A stretch of 7,395 nt of DNA from JBEGTT01 sp041179245. GTDB taxonomy: Bacteria > Pseudomonadota > Gammaproteobacteria > Burkholderiales > Rhodocyclaceae. Where the stretch lies: contig JBEGTT010000235.1 of assembly GCA_041179245.1 (NCBI GenBank), positions 1 to 7,395 on the forward strand, read 5' to 3'. Position numbers and translations under genes: made by a program. Positions 1 through 6,592 of the stretch are shown here, in pieces. The notes below the pieces were generated by a model. The model saw only the letters and a list, made by a program, of their open reading frames with translations, ran no database searches and was not told where the DNA came from. The first letter of the stretch is position 1, and every line of letters begins with the position of its first letter.

Positions 1-1709
1 CCGTAGTGTTCCGGGAGTTTGATTAAATGCAGGCCATCACTTTGTGGAATATGGCTATCCGCATCGGCAAATACAAAGAGTTCCCCTCCGCGAGCACGAA
101 CTTCTTCTAGGTTGGACCGGAGTTTTTCGAGCAATGCATCATTAGGCGCGACGGCAATAACTGGCATCTTGGCGTCAACCAGCGCCAATGGCCCATGTTT
201 CAGCTCGCCAGCCGGATAGGCTTCTGCGTGAATGTAGGAAATTTCTTTGAGCTTCAAAGCGCCTTCAAGGGCAATCGGATAGTGGCGCCCACGGCCTAGA
301 AAAAGGCTGTGTTGTTTGTCACCAAAAAGACGTGCCCACGCAGCGATTTCAGGTTCAAGTGCCAACACCTTTTGGATCGCAACGGGTAGATGGCGCAAGG
401 CATGAATGTGCGCGGCTTCATCACCGGCAGATAGATTTCCGCGCTGTTTCGCCACAACCAACGTCAGCAGGAATAGGGCGGCCAGTTGGGTGGTAAATGC
501 TTTGGTCGAAGCGACACCAATTTCTGGGCCTGCGCGGGTGATGAAACGCAAAGCGCATTCACGCACGATGGCTGATTCGGGTACGTTACAAATCGCCAGC
601 GTATGAGGTTGTCCCAACGCTTTGGCGTGGCGCAGGGCCGCTAGCGTATCGGCTGTTTCACCAGACTGTGAGATGGCGACAATGAGTTGCTTGGGGTTCG
701 GAACTGAGTCGCGGTAGCGGTATTCACTGGCGGTTTCAACGCTGACGCGAATTTTAGCGATACTTTCCAGCCAGTATTTGGCCACCATACCGGCGTGGCT
801 GCTAGTGCCGCAGGCTAAAATCAGGACTGAATCTATGTTTCCCAATGTTTGGGCAGCTTCTCCTCCAAATAAACCCGGTTGGATGGAACTGACGGAACCA
901 ACCATTTCAAGCGTATTGGCCAGCGCTTCTGGCTGCTCAAAAATTTCTTTTTGCATGTAATGCTGATATTGCCCTAGCTCAACCGCCGCTGCGGACAGTT
1001 GCGAGACAGCAACGGGGCGTTCAACGGTTTCGCCATCAAGCTGCCGAATGATTCGCACGCTATCGGGGCGCAGGTCAGCTAAATCACCATTTTCTAGGTA
1101 GACTATGTTGCGTGTGACTTGCAGCAGAGCCGATGCGTCGGAGGCTGCGTAATTGCCAGTCTGACTGACACCCAGAAGCAGGGGGGAGCCTTCACGAGCC
1201 ACAACAACCCGGTCGGGTGAGCTGCTTTGAATCACGGCAATGGCGTACGCGCCGCGAAGACGCTGGCAAGCTAGGCGAACCGCTTCAAGTAAATCGGGCT
1301 TGGTTTTAAGCGTGAGATTGATGAGGTGGGCAATGGTTTCTGTGTCAGTGTCAGACGTAAATACATATCCGGCAGCAGAGAGTTCAGTGCGCAATGCTTC
1401 GTAGTTTTCGATAATGCCGTTGTGAACAACCGCAAGGTCACCAGAGATGTGCGGGTGGGCGTTACGTTCAGCGGGAACCCCGTGAGTTGCCCAGCGAGTA
1501 TGTGCAATACCGGTTGTGGCCTCAAGCTGGCCGGTTAGGGCTTCCAGCTCGCTGACGCGGCCAACTGACCGTTTTCGGGTGATCGTGGCTTGTTCGCTGA
1601 GTACGGCAATTCCAGCAGAGTCATAACCCCGGTATTCAAGTTTCTTGAGACCTTCGATCAGAACGGGGACGATATTTCTTTGGGCTGCTGCGGCAACAAT
1701 TCCACACAT
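1..1709 (-). CDS. glmS: Glutamine--fructose-6-phosphate aminotransferase (isomerizing), 3' end cut by the window
   Basis: Cytoplasmic enzyme that converts fructose-6-phosphate plus glutamine to glucosamine-6-phosphate and glutamate, the first step towards UDP-GlcNAc for peptidoglycan and LPS. I read 569 codons without a stop or frameshift; the E. coli enzyme has about 609 residues, so roughly the last 40 lie outside. The ATG at 1709 gives MCGIV, putting the catalytic N-terminal cysteine at residue 2, exposed once Met is removed. The glutaminase domain shows HTRWATHG and HNGIIENY. The two SIS (sugar isomerase) domains show CGTSSHAG (Cys300), SQSGETADT (from Ser347), EIGVASTKAFTTQL, and the isomerase segment with Glu489 and His505 in GELKHGP. 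The start lies 21 bases after the MerR-like gene with only a weak Shine-Dalgarno sequence, so co-transcription or coupling is likely. No terminator or obvious promoter separates them. Identification is very secure. Confidence 0.98.
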   Translation of the reverse strand, partial: MCGIVAAAAQRNIVPVLIEGLKKLEYRGYDSAGIAVLSEQATITRKRSVGRVSELEALTGQLEATTGIAHTRWATHGVPAERNAHPHISGDLAVVHNGIIENYEALRTELSAAGYVFTSDTDTETIAHLINLTLKTKPDLLEAVRLACQRLRGAYAIAVIQSSSPDRVVVAREGSPLLLGVSQTGNYAASDASALLQVTRNIVYLENGDLADLRPDSVRIIRQLDGETVERPVAVSQLSAAAVELGQYQHYMQKEIFEQPEALANTLEMVGSVSSIQPGLFGGEAAQTLGNIDSVLILACGTSSHAGMVAKYWLESIAKIRVSVETASEYRYRDSVPNPKQLIVAISQSGETADTLAALRHAKALGQPHTLAICNVPESAIVRECALRFITRAGPEIGVASTKAFTTQLAALFLLTLVVAKQRGNLSAGDEAAHIHALRHLPVAIQKVLALEPEIAAWARLFGDKQHSLFLGRGRHYPIALEGALKLKEISYIHAEAYPAGELKHGPLALVDAKMPVIAVAPNDALLEKLRSNLEEVRARGGELFVFADADSHIPQSDGLHLIKLPEHY

Positions 1710-1730
1710 GGAGCGGCTTTCTGAATGAAC

Positions 1731-2105
1731 TCAGAGTGCCAGCAATCGCAAGATAGACTGGAGTTCCTTGCGGACCTCCCGCAGGCTGATGGTGGGCGCT
1801 TGAGTTGGGTTTGCAGTATTGGTTTCTTCTGACTTGCTACCTTCTTCCAGACGATTCCGAGCACCACTGATGGTGAATCCTTCGCTGTAGAGCAGGTCAC
1901 GGATCTTGCGCACCAAAAGCACTTCGTGGTGCTGATAGTAGCGACGGTTGCCTCTACGTTTGACGGGTTTGAGCTGGTTGAACTCCTGTTCCCAATACCT
2001 CAAGACATGAGGCTTAACCCCACACAAATCACTCACTTCACCAATGGTGAAGTAGCGTTTGGCAGGAATGGGTGGAAGGTCTTCCGTTTTAAGTAGGGGT
2101 TCCAT
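1731..2105 (-). CDS. MerR-family transcriptional regulator, the ihfA-linked type
   Basis: Small DNA-binding regulator of 124 residues. The MerR winged-helix domain starts near residue 18 (YFTIGEVSDLCGVKPHVLRYWE). The wing residues KRRGNRRYY follow at about 49-57, and a second helical pair at about 61-85 includes LLYSEGFTISGARNRL. A low-complexity linker rich in Ser, Glu, Thr and Asn (about 88-106) precedes a short C-terminal helix (ISLREVRKELQSILRLLAL) that probably dimerises. There is no effector domain and only one cysteine (Cys28), so metal sensing as in MerR or CueR is not supported. Proteins of this kind beside ihfA are widespread in beta- and gammaproteobacteria, and I know of no established function. 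I chose the ATG at 2105, which matches the usual MEP-like N-terminus. An upstream in-frame TTG at 2120 would add five residues. Either start overlaps the end of ihfA (17 or 32 bases), which suggests translational coupling. Confidence 0.93.
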   Translation of the reverse strand: MEPLLKTEDLPPIPAKRYFTIGEVSDLCGVKPHVLRYWEQEFNQLKPVKRRGNRRYYQHHEVLLVRKIRDLLYSEGFTISGARNRLEEGSKSEETNTANPTQAPTISLREVRKELQSILRLLAL

Positions 2106-2394
2106 GAGCAGTTTGTTCAACTTCTGACTTCAGCTTCTGGCTCGCATGGAAGGTCACAACACGACGGGCGCTAATAGGAATTTCTTTGCCAGTTTTTGGA
2201 TTTCGGCCGGGGCGTTGGGGTTTGTCGCGAAGTTGGAAATTGCCGAAGCCCGAAAGTTTGACGCCGTTGCCGCGCTCAAGCGCATCACGGATTTCTTCGA
2301 AAAAGGCTTCAACCATATCTTTGGCTTCACGTTTGTTGAGCCCTACCCGCTCAAATAATAGGTCGGCTAGCTCAGCTTTGGTTAGGGTCATCAT
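2089..2394 (-). CDS. ihfA: Integration host factor subunit alpha
   Basis: Subunit of the IHF heterodimer (partner IhfB, not in this window), a nucleoid protein that binds specific sites in the minor groove and bends DNA sharply for replication, recombination and transcription. The protein has 101 residues, close to the family size of about 99. Visible hallmarks are the N-terminal dimerisation helices (LTKAELADLLFERVGLNKRE, AFFEEIRDALE), VKLSGFGNF, and the beta-arm QRPGRNPKTGKEIPISARR with the intercalating proline in NPKTG. The C-terminus is KLKSEVE. IHF-alpha is preferred over IhfB or HU because of the LRDKPQRPGRNPKTG wording and its position after pheT. Two adjacent ATGs exist at 2394 and 2391; the second aligns best with E. 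coli MALTKAE, so the first Met may be extra. It starts 27 bases after pheT with no clear Shine-Dalgarno sequence, and its end overlaps the MerR-like gene. Confidence 0.97.
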   Translation of the reverse strand: MMTLTKAELADLLFERVGLNKREAKDMVEAFFEEIRDALERGNGVKLSGFGNFQLRDKPQRPGRNPKTGKEIPISARRVVTFHASQKLKSEVEQTAHGTPT

Positions 2395-2421
2395 GGCTTA
2401 TAGAAACGGTTCGGATTGTGC

Positions 2422-4785
2422 TCAGGCACGCTGTTGTGCCGCAAAGTTTTCGGAGAGGAAAGTAAGCAATTGTTGCACGACGGGCTCAACATCCGAATCC
2501 TGCAAAGTTTTTTCAGTATCTTGCATAACTACCCGAAATGCAAGGCTTTTCTTCCCTTCGGGTATCCCTTTGCCGACATAAATATCGAACAATTGGATGT
2601 CTTTTACCAGACTTGGTGATGCTTCTTGCATGGAAGATAGAATTTCTCCTAGCGTCAAATGCTGATCAACAACAACCGCTAAATCACGCGTGACGGAGGG
2701 GAAGCGGGAGACTTCTTGGAAGCTTGCCAGGGTGGTTTGTTCAGCCGACTCTAGCTCGATTTCTACCAAAATCGGTGGGTGTGTTAAGTCATACTTTTGA
2801 ACCCATTCAGGGTGCAATTCGCCGATCACACCAATAACCCTCCCGTTTAGGCTGACATCTGCGGTTCGTCCGGGATGGAGCGACGGATGCTTGGCTTTGG
2901 AGAAGGTCATTATTTGAGGCGAAAACAGGGCACAGAGGTCTGCTTTGATGTCAAAAAAGTCGGCGCGGCGGCCGTCGGTATTCCATCCCTCTGGTTGCGC
3001 TGACCCCGCTGCCAGAAAAGCTAACTTCCAAGGCTGGAGGTAGTTAGCTTGGGCATCTCGCGTGAAAGTGCGGCCCATTTCAAACAGCCGAATACGGGTT
3101 TGTTTACGTTTTAGATTGGTTTGCAGGTTGCTCACCAAGCCTGCGATTAAACTAGATCGCATCACCGATAACTGGCTGGCAATGGGGTTGGCTAGGCGAA
3201 TGGGCGTGGCGTTGTCAGCAAAATCTTGTTCCCAACTTTCTTCAACAAAGGCGAAGTTGATGGTTTCTTGATAGCCTCGATTTGCTAGCAGTTGGCGCAG
3301 AGTTTTGCGAATTCGCCGACTTTCGGTTTGCGGCAACATCGCCAACGTGCCTTTGGGGGCTAGTGATGGAATATTGTCATAGCCGTACAGGCGGGCGACT
3401 TCTTCAATCAGGTCTTCTTCAATTTCAATGTCGAAGCGATAAGAAGGTGGCGTTACGGTGAAATTGTCACTATCTTGCACAAACGGTAGGGCAAGACGGG
3501 TGAACAGTTCTGCGATGGTGGTTGCTGTTAGGTCAATCCCGAGCACCTTGCGAACGCGAGCACCGCGTAGGAGAACAGGCTTGCGATCCGGTAAAACTGT
3601 CAGGGCTTCGGAAATAGGGCCGACTTGGCCACCACAGATATCGACGATCAGTTGAGTGGCGCGTTCTAGCGCGTGACGGGTGTTGGCGAAATCGACACCC
3701 CGCTCGAACCGGTGAGATGAATCGGATGAGAAGCCAAGGCGACGGGCACGTCCGGCAATCGCCTTGGGCGCGAAGAACGCTGACTCAATAAATACATTGT
3801 GGGTGTTATCGGTGACGCTTGTTCCTGCTCCACCCATGATCCCCGCGATAGCTTGTGCTCCAGCATCATCAGCAATGACGAGAACGTCATTGGAGAGGGT
3901 GACCGTTTGTTCATTCAGGAGTTTGATTCTTTCTTCCGCGTTGGCCAAGCGAACTTGCAGAGAGCCTTTGAGTAAATCGTTGTCGAACGCATGCAGTGGT
4001 TGGCCTAATTCAAGCAGGACATAGTTGGTAATGTCGACCAAGGCAGAAATGCTACGGATGCCGCTGCGCTCAAGGCGCTGTTTCATCCAATCGGGTGTAA
4101 CGGCAGCGGCATTGACTTCGGTGATGATACGGCCGCAGTAACGAGGGCAGGCGTCGGCGGCCTGCAGTTCGATATTGCGTTGCGCGTGATGGGTCGCCGG
4201 GGTGTCGGTAATGTCTAGTAGGCTCAGCGGTTTGCCGGTTAGTGCGGCGACTTCGCGAGCGATACCGGTCAGAGAAAGGCAGTCCGCACGGTTGGGCGTA
4301 AGTTTGATCGTAAAAAGTTGGTCATCAAGATCGAGATACTGACGAATAGATTGTCCAACGGGTGCATCAATAGGTAATACCAACAGGCCAGAAGATTCTT
4401 CGGTAATCCCCAGTTCTTTGGACGAGCAGAGCATTCCAGAGGATTCAATGCCTCGTACTTTAGCAATCTTGATGTTGAAGTCGCCGGGGAGTTTAGCGCC
4501 AGGAAGCGCGCAGGGAACGTTGAGTCCTTCGGCAACGTTAGGGGCACCGCAGACAATTTGTTGGGGCGAGCCTGTGCCAATATCAACTTGGCAGACATTC
4601 AGTCGGTCTGCATCGGGGTGTTTCGTTACACTCAATACGCGAGCAACGATGACGCCATCAAATACGGGGGCAACGGGGTCGAGTTCTTCGACTTCTAGGC
4701 CTGCCATGGTCAGAAGGTGGGAAAGCTCCTCTGTTGGTAGTCCAGTATCAACGAAGGAGCGCAGCCAGGATTGGGAAAATTTCAT
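2422..4785 (-). CDS. pheT: Phenylalanine--tRNA ligase beta subunit
   Basis: Large subunit of the cytoplasmic (alpha-beta)2 phenylalanyl-tRNA synthetase. It carries tRNA-binding and editing functions, hydrolysing mischarged Tyr-tRNA(Phe). The 787 residues compare with about 795 in E. coli, so it is full length. The N-terminus MKFSQSWLRSFVD is followed by an EMAP-type tRNA-binding domain (about 39-148, with HPDADRLNVCQVD and CGAPNV). The B3/B4 editing domain follows (about 211-383, with SALVDITNYV, GQPLHAFD, IAGIMGG and HRFERGVD). Next come the B5 domain (about 400-475, TPPSYRFDI, EEDLIEEVARLYGYD), a catalytic-like core without the synthetase active site (about 480-690, NPIASQLSVMRSSL), and a ferredoxin-fold anticodon-binding domain (about 692-786, SRFPSVTRDLAVVVD). 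It starts 23 bases after pheS and carries a strong Shine-Dalgarno sequence, as expected for stoichiometric synthesis with PheS. Confidence 0.98.
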   Translation of the reverse strand: MKFSQSWLRSFVDTGLPTEELSHLLTMAGLEVEELDPVAPVFDGVIVARVLSVTKHPDADRLNVCQVDIGTGSPQQIVCGAPNVAEGLNVPCALPGAKLPGDFNIKIAKVRGIESSGMLCSSKELGITEESSGLLVLPIDAPVGQSIRQYLDLDDQLFTIKLTPNRADCLSLTGIAREVAALTGKPLSLLDITDTPATHHAQRNIELQAADACPRYCGRIITEVNAAAVTPDWMKQRLERSGIRSISALVDITNYVLLELGQPLHAFDNDLLKGSLQVRLANAEERIKLLNEQTVTLSNDVLVIADDAGAQAIAGIMGGAGTSVTDNTHNVFIESAFFAPKAIAGRARRLGFSSDSSHRFERGVDFANTRHALERATQLIVDICGGQVGPISEALTVLPDRKPVLLRGARVRKVLGIDLTATTIAELFTRLALPFVQDSDNFTVTPPSYRFDIEIEEDLIEEVARLYGYDNIPSLAPKGTLAMLPQTESRRIRKTLRQLLANRGYQETINFAFVEESWEQDFADNATPIRLANPIASQLSVMRSSLIAGLVSNLQTNLKRKQTRIRLFEMGRTFTRDAQANYLQPWKLAFLAAGSAQPEGWNTDGRRADFFDIKADLCALFSPQIMTFSKAKHPSLHPGRTADVSLNGRVIGVIGELHPEWVQKYDLTHPPILVEIELESAEQTTLASFQEVSRFPSVTRDLAVVVDQHLTLGEILSSMQEASPSLVKDIQLFDIYVGKGIPEGKKSLAFRVVMQDTEKTLQDSDVEPVVQQLLTFLSENFAAQQRA

Positions 4786-4791
4786 GGGGAT

Positions 4792-4796
4792 TCCTT
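4792..4796 (-). promoter_or_regulatory. Shine-Dalgarno sequence of pheT
   Basis: AAGGA on the minus strand, six bases before the pheT ATG, within the 23-base pheS-pheT spacer. It supports the chosen start. The T-run just upstream belongs to this spacer and is not a terminator, because no stem precedes it. Confidence 0.8.
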
Positions 4797-4808
4797 AAAA
4801 AACCGGCC

Positions 4809-5864
4809 TCAGATGAACTGGTGTAGAAAACGTTGGTCGCCTTCGTAAAACAGGCGAAGATCATTGACCCCATACCGCAGCATGGTCAGGCGGTCAGGGC
4901 CGAATCCAAAGGCAAATCCGGTGTATTTCTCAGGGTCTATGCCAGCATGGAGAAGAACGTTGGGGTGCACCATTCCGCAACCAGCAATTTCTAACCAGCG
5001 GCCTTTCAGGGAGCCTGACATGAAGGCCACATCAATTTCAGCTGAGGGTTCCGTAAAGGGGAAGAAGGAGGGGCGGAAGCGTACGGTGAGTTCATCCGTT
5101 TCAAAGAAGGATTTAAGGAAGTCGGCAATGACTCCCTTAAGGTCGGCGAAAGAGACGTTCTGGCCAATCCAAAGTCCTTCAACTTGGTGGAACATGGGCG
5201 AGTGGGTGGCATCGGAATCAACACGGTAAACCCGGCCCGGCGCAATGATGCGAATTTCCGGCATATCAGCTTGGTCCGATTGCTTGGCATGGCGTGCAAC
5301 ATGCGCTTGCATATATCGCGCTTGAATTGGGCTGGTATGCGTGCGTAGCAAGACACCATCAGCGACATTGCCGTCTGCATCTTGCAAATAAAAAGTGTCG
5401 TGCATCGAACGGGCTGGGTGGTCCTCCGGCGTATTCAATGCAGTGAAATTGTAGAAGTCAGTTTCAATTTCAGGGCCGTCGGCAACAGAAAAGCCAATGC
5501 TGGCAAACAGGCTTTCAATGCGATCCAACGTCCGTGTAACGGGGTGCAGGCCGCCTTGTGTTTCACCTCGTCCGGGTAGGGTAACGTCGAGCGCCTCTTC
5601 AGCAAGGCGCGCTTCCAACGCAGCGCGGCGAATGTCTTCGCGGCGGGCTGTTAGCGCCGTTTCAATCGCGTCTTTGGCTTGATTGATCACAGCACCAGTT
5701 TGTTTTCGTTCTTCTGGCGGCAGTTTCCCCAGACTTTTCATCTGTTCAGTGATCTGGCCGCTTTTCCCAAGATAGCGGGCTTTGGCATTTTCCAGTTCAT
5801 TGGGGTCGCTAATATCGGCAAAAGCAGCAAGGGCTTCAGCAACAATGGAGTCAAGTGAGTTCAT
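4809..5864 (-). CDS. pheS: Phenylalanine--tRNA ligase alpha subunit
   Basis: Catalytic subunit of phenylalanyl-tRNA synthetase, a class II enzyme that activates Phe with ATP and charges the 2'-OH of tRNA(Phe). It has 351 residues against about 327 in E. coli. The N-terminal coiled-coil arm that contacts tRNA covers about 1-90 (KARYLGKSGQITE, LPPEERKQTGAVIN). The catalytic domain begins at GGLHPVTRT (104). GPEIETDFYNF (130-140) covers motif 1, and HPARSMHDTF follows. Motif 2 is RIIAPGRVYR to HSPMFHQVEGL (205-231). The Phe pocket is FRPSFFPFTEPS (263-274), and motif 3 is GFAFGFGPDRLTMLRYG (316-332). The extra length lies in short insertions at about 160-170 and 187-200, the second including HAKQSDQAD, between the first half of the catalytic fold and motif 2. 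The ATG at 5864 gives the standard N-terminus but has no good Shine-Dalgarno sequence. A micro-ORF overlaps this start (see 5861-5890). Confidence 0.98.
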   Translation of the reverse strand: MNSLDSIVAEALAAFADISDPNELENAKARYLGKSGQITEQMKSLGKLPPEERKQTGAVINQAKDAIETALTARREDIRRAALEARLAEEALDVTLPGRGETQGGLHPVTRTLDRIESLFASIGFSVADGPEIETDFYNFTALNTPEDHPARSMHDTFYLQDADGNVADGVLLRTHTSPIQARYMQAHVARHAKQSDQADMPEIRIIAPGRVYRVDSDATHSPMFHQVEGLWIGQNVSFADLKGVIADFLKSFFETDELTVRFRPSFFPFTEPSAEIDVAFMSGSLKGRWLEIAGCGMVHPNVLLHAGIDPEKYTGFAFGFGPDRLTMLRYGVNDLRLFYEGDQRFLHQFI

Positions 5865-5890
5865 ACGATAGGCAACCAGAGAAAAATCAT
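5861..5890 (-). other. Possible nine-residue micro-ORF overlapping the pheS start
   Basis: An ATG at 5890 opens a reading frame encoding MIFLWLPIV. It stops at a TGA that shares four bases (ATGA) with the pheS start codon. This arrangement is typical of translational coupling, and pheS itself lacks a good Shine-Dalgarno sequence. The micro-ORF also has no clear ribosome binding site and contains only one Phe codon, so it is not an evident Phe-sensing leader like E. coli pheM. It could be chance. Confidence 0.2.
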
Positions 5891-5902
5891 TACATCAGGA
5901 AA

Positions 5903-5912
5903 ACAACGTTGT
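5903..5912. repeat. Perfect 10-base palindrome ACAACGTTGT upstream of pheS
   Basis: This self-complementary 10-mer lies between the terminator and the pheS start, about 38 bases before the ATG. It could be half of an operator or part of a small RNA structure. I see no matching copy elsewhere in the window and no clear sigma-70 promoter around it, so its function is unknown. Confidence 0.35.
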
Positions 5913-5929
5913 GTAGCTTAAGTAGCAAC

Positions 5930-5957
5930 AAAAAAGGAGGCTTTCGCCTCCCCTTTT
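5930..5957 (-). terminator. Rho-independent terminator between rplT and pheS
   Basis: On the minus strand, a perfect six-base stem GGAGGC / GCCTCC closed by a GAAA tetraloop is followed directly by six T residues. An A-run on the 5' side can extend the pairing past a two-base bulge. It begins 14 bases after the rplT stop codon. It should end, or partly end, the infC-rpmI-rplT transcript. pheST then needs read-through, as at the E. coli pheM attenuator, or a separate promoter, which I could not identify with confidence. Confidence 0.9.
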
Positions 5958-5971
5958 GAATTCAGTACTGA

Positions 5972-6331
5972 TTAGGCTGCTAGCTGGGCTTTGGCTTGGT
6001 TAGCCAGAGCTGCAAAAGCGGCTTTGTCAAATACGGCAAGATCAGCCAGAACCTTACGGTCAACTTCGATGTTGGCTTTTTTCAAGCCATTCATGAAGGT
6101 GCTGTATTTCATGCCCAATTCACGGGATGCTGCGTTGATACGAGCAATCCACAATGAACGGAACTGACGTTTCCTCTGACGACGGTCACGGTACTGATAC
6201 TGACCAGCCTTCATCACCGCCTGTTTGGCGACGCGATAGACATTTTTACGACGGCCGCGGTAACCCTTGGCTTGTACGAGAATCTTTTTGTGACGGGCGC
6301 GAGCCGTTACACCACGTTTAACTCTAGGCAT
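5972..6331 (-). CDS. rplT: 50S ribosomal protein L20
   Basis: Large-subunit protein that binds 23S rRNA early in 50S assembly. In E. coli it also represses translation of rpmI-rplT. The 119 residues match the family size (about 118). The basic N-terminal extension (MPRVKRGVTARARHKKILVQ, then KGYRGRRKNVYRVAKQAVMKA) threads into rRNA. The globular C-terminal half shows RDRRQRKRQFRSLWIARINA, SYS-like KYSTFMNGLKKANIEVDRKVLADLA in two adjoining parts, and an Ala-rich tail ending QLAA. The ATG at 6331 is preceded seven bases away by a strong ribosome binding site that overlaps the rpmI stop. The gene follows rpmI by 11 bases, giving tight co-expression, and is followed by a terminator. Confidence 0.98.
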   Translation of the reverse strand: MPRVKRGVTARARHKKILVQAKGYRGRRKNVYRVAKQAVMKAGQYQYRDRRQRKRQFRSLWIARINAASRELGMKYSTFMNGLKKANIEVDRKVLADLAVFDKAAFAALANQAKAQLAA

Positions 6332-6338
6332 CTTTTAT

Positions 6339-6345
6339 CTCCTTA
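6339..6345 (-). promoter_or_regulatory. Shine-Dalgarno sequence of rplT overlapping the rpmI stop codon
   Basis: TAAGGAG on the minus strand, seven bases before the rplT ATG. Its TAA is the rpmI stop codon, so ribosomes finishing L35 sit on the L20 initiation site, an arrangement that favours translational coupling. Confidence 0.85.
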
Positions 6346-6540
6346 CGCGTAGGGCATCATGGCGCGGATGCTTGCGACATCACGCTCATTAACTGCCGTC
6401 ATGCCGCGCAGTTGGCGCTTGCTCTTGGTGGTCTTCTTAGTCAGGATGTGGCGCTTGAACGCTTGACCCCGTTTGACTGTGCCGCCTGGGCGCACTTTAA
6501 AGCGCTTGGCTGCACCACTCTTGGTTTTCATTTTGGGCAT
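6343..6540 (-). CDS. rpmI: 50S ribosomal protein L35
   Basis: Small, very basic large-subunit protein of 65 residues, the usual family length. It begins MPKMKTKSGAAKRFKV, continues with the RPGGTVKRGQAFKRHILTKK core and KSKRQLRG, and ends with the MMPYA tail (many relatives end MLPFA or similar). The core wording resembles Burkholderiales L35. The ATG at 6540 has AAGGAG six bases upstream. It is preceded by an 89-base leader with a hairpin and followed by rplT after 11 bases. In E. coli, L20 represses this gene by binding its leader and rplT follows by coupling. Whether that holds here is inference. Confidence 0.98.
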   Translation of the reverse strand: MPKMKTKSGAAKRFKVRPGGTVKRGQAFKRHILTKKTTKSKRQLRGMTAVNERDVASIRAMMPYA

Positions 6541-6546
6541 TTAATG

Positions 6547-6552
6547 CTCCTT
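6547..6552 (-). promoter_or_regulatory. Shine-Dalgarno sequence of rpmI
   Basis: AAGGAG on the minus strand, six bases before the rpmI ATG. This near-consensus site fits a highly expressed ribosomal protein. Confidence 0.85.
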
Positions 6553-6564
6553 AATGTCATGCAG

Positions 6565-6592
6565 ACAGGTGATTTCCGACGGAAATACTTGT
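6565..6592 (-). promoter_or_regulatory. Hairpin in the rpmI leader, candidate translational operator
   Basis: In the mRNA, ATTTCC pairs with GGAAAT across a GTC loop (6572-6586). After a one-base bulge the stem continues as ACAAGT against ACCTGT with one A/C mismatch, giving about 11 base pairs. There is no following T-run, so it is not a terminator. It ends about 24 bases before the rpmI start, within the infC-rpmI spacer where E. coli carries the L20-binding operator. The L20 role is inferred from position only. Confidence 0.45.

Noticed and set aside
1710..1730. Possible glmS riboswitch/ribozyme or separate leader before glmS
   Set aside because: The spacer is only 21 bases, far too short for the glmS ribozyme, which belongs to Gram-positive bacteria.
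2186..2581. Plus-strand open frame of 131 codons opposite ihfA and the end of pheT
   Set aside because: It lies antisense to two secure genes, is Ser/Arg/Cys-rich without recognisable domains, and has the look of a mirror of minus-strand codons.
3666..4598. Minus-strand open frames of 82 and 109 codons inside pheT
   Set aside because: They are out-of-frame shadows within an intact 787-residue PheT; composition is biased and no domain is visible.
4797..4811. GGCCGG followed by six Ts after the pheS stop, resembling a terminator
   Set aside because: There is no upstream partner able to form a stem, and it sits in a 23-base spacer between two subunit genes that must be co-expressed.
4418..5229. 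Plus-strand open frames (126 and 121 codons) opposite pheT and pheS
   Set aside because: They are complementary to highly conserved synthetase coding sequence, with no family resemblance and no ribosome binding signal worth noting.
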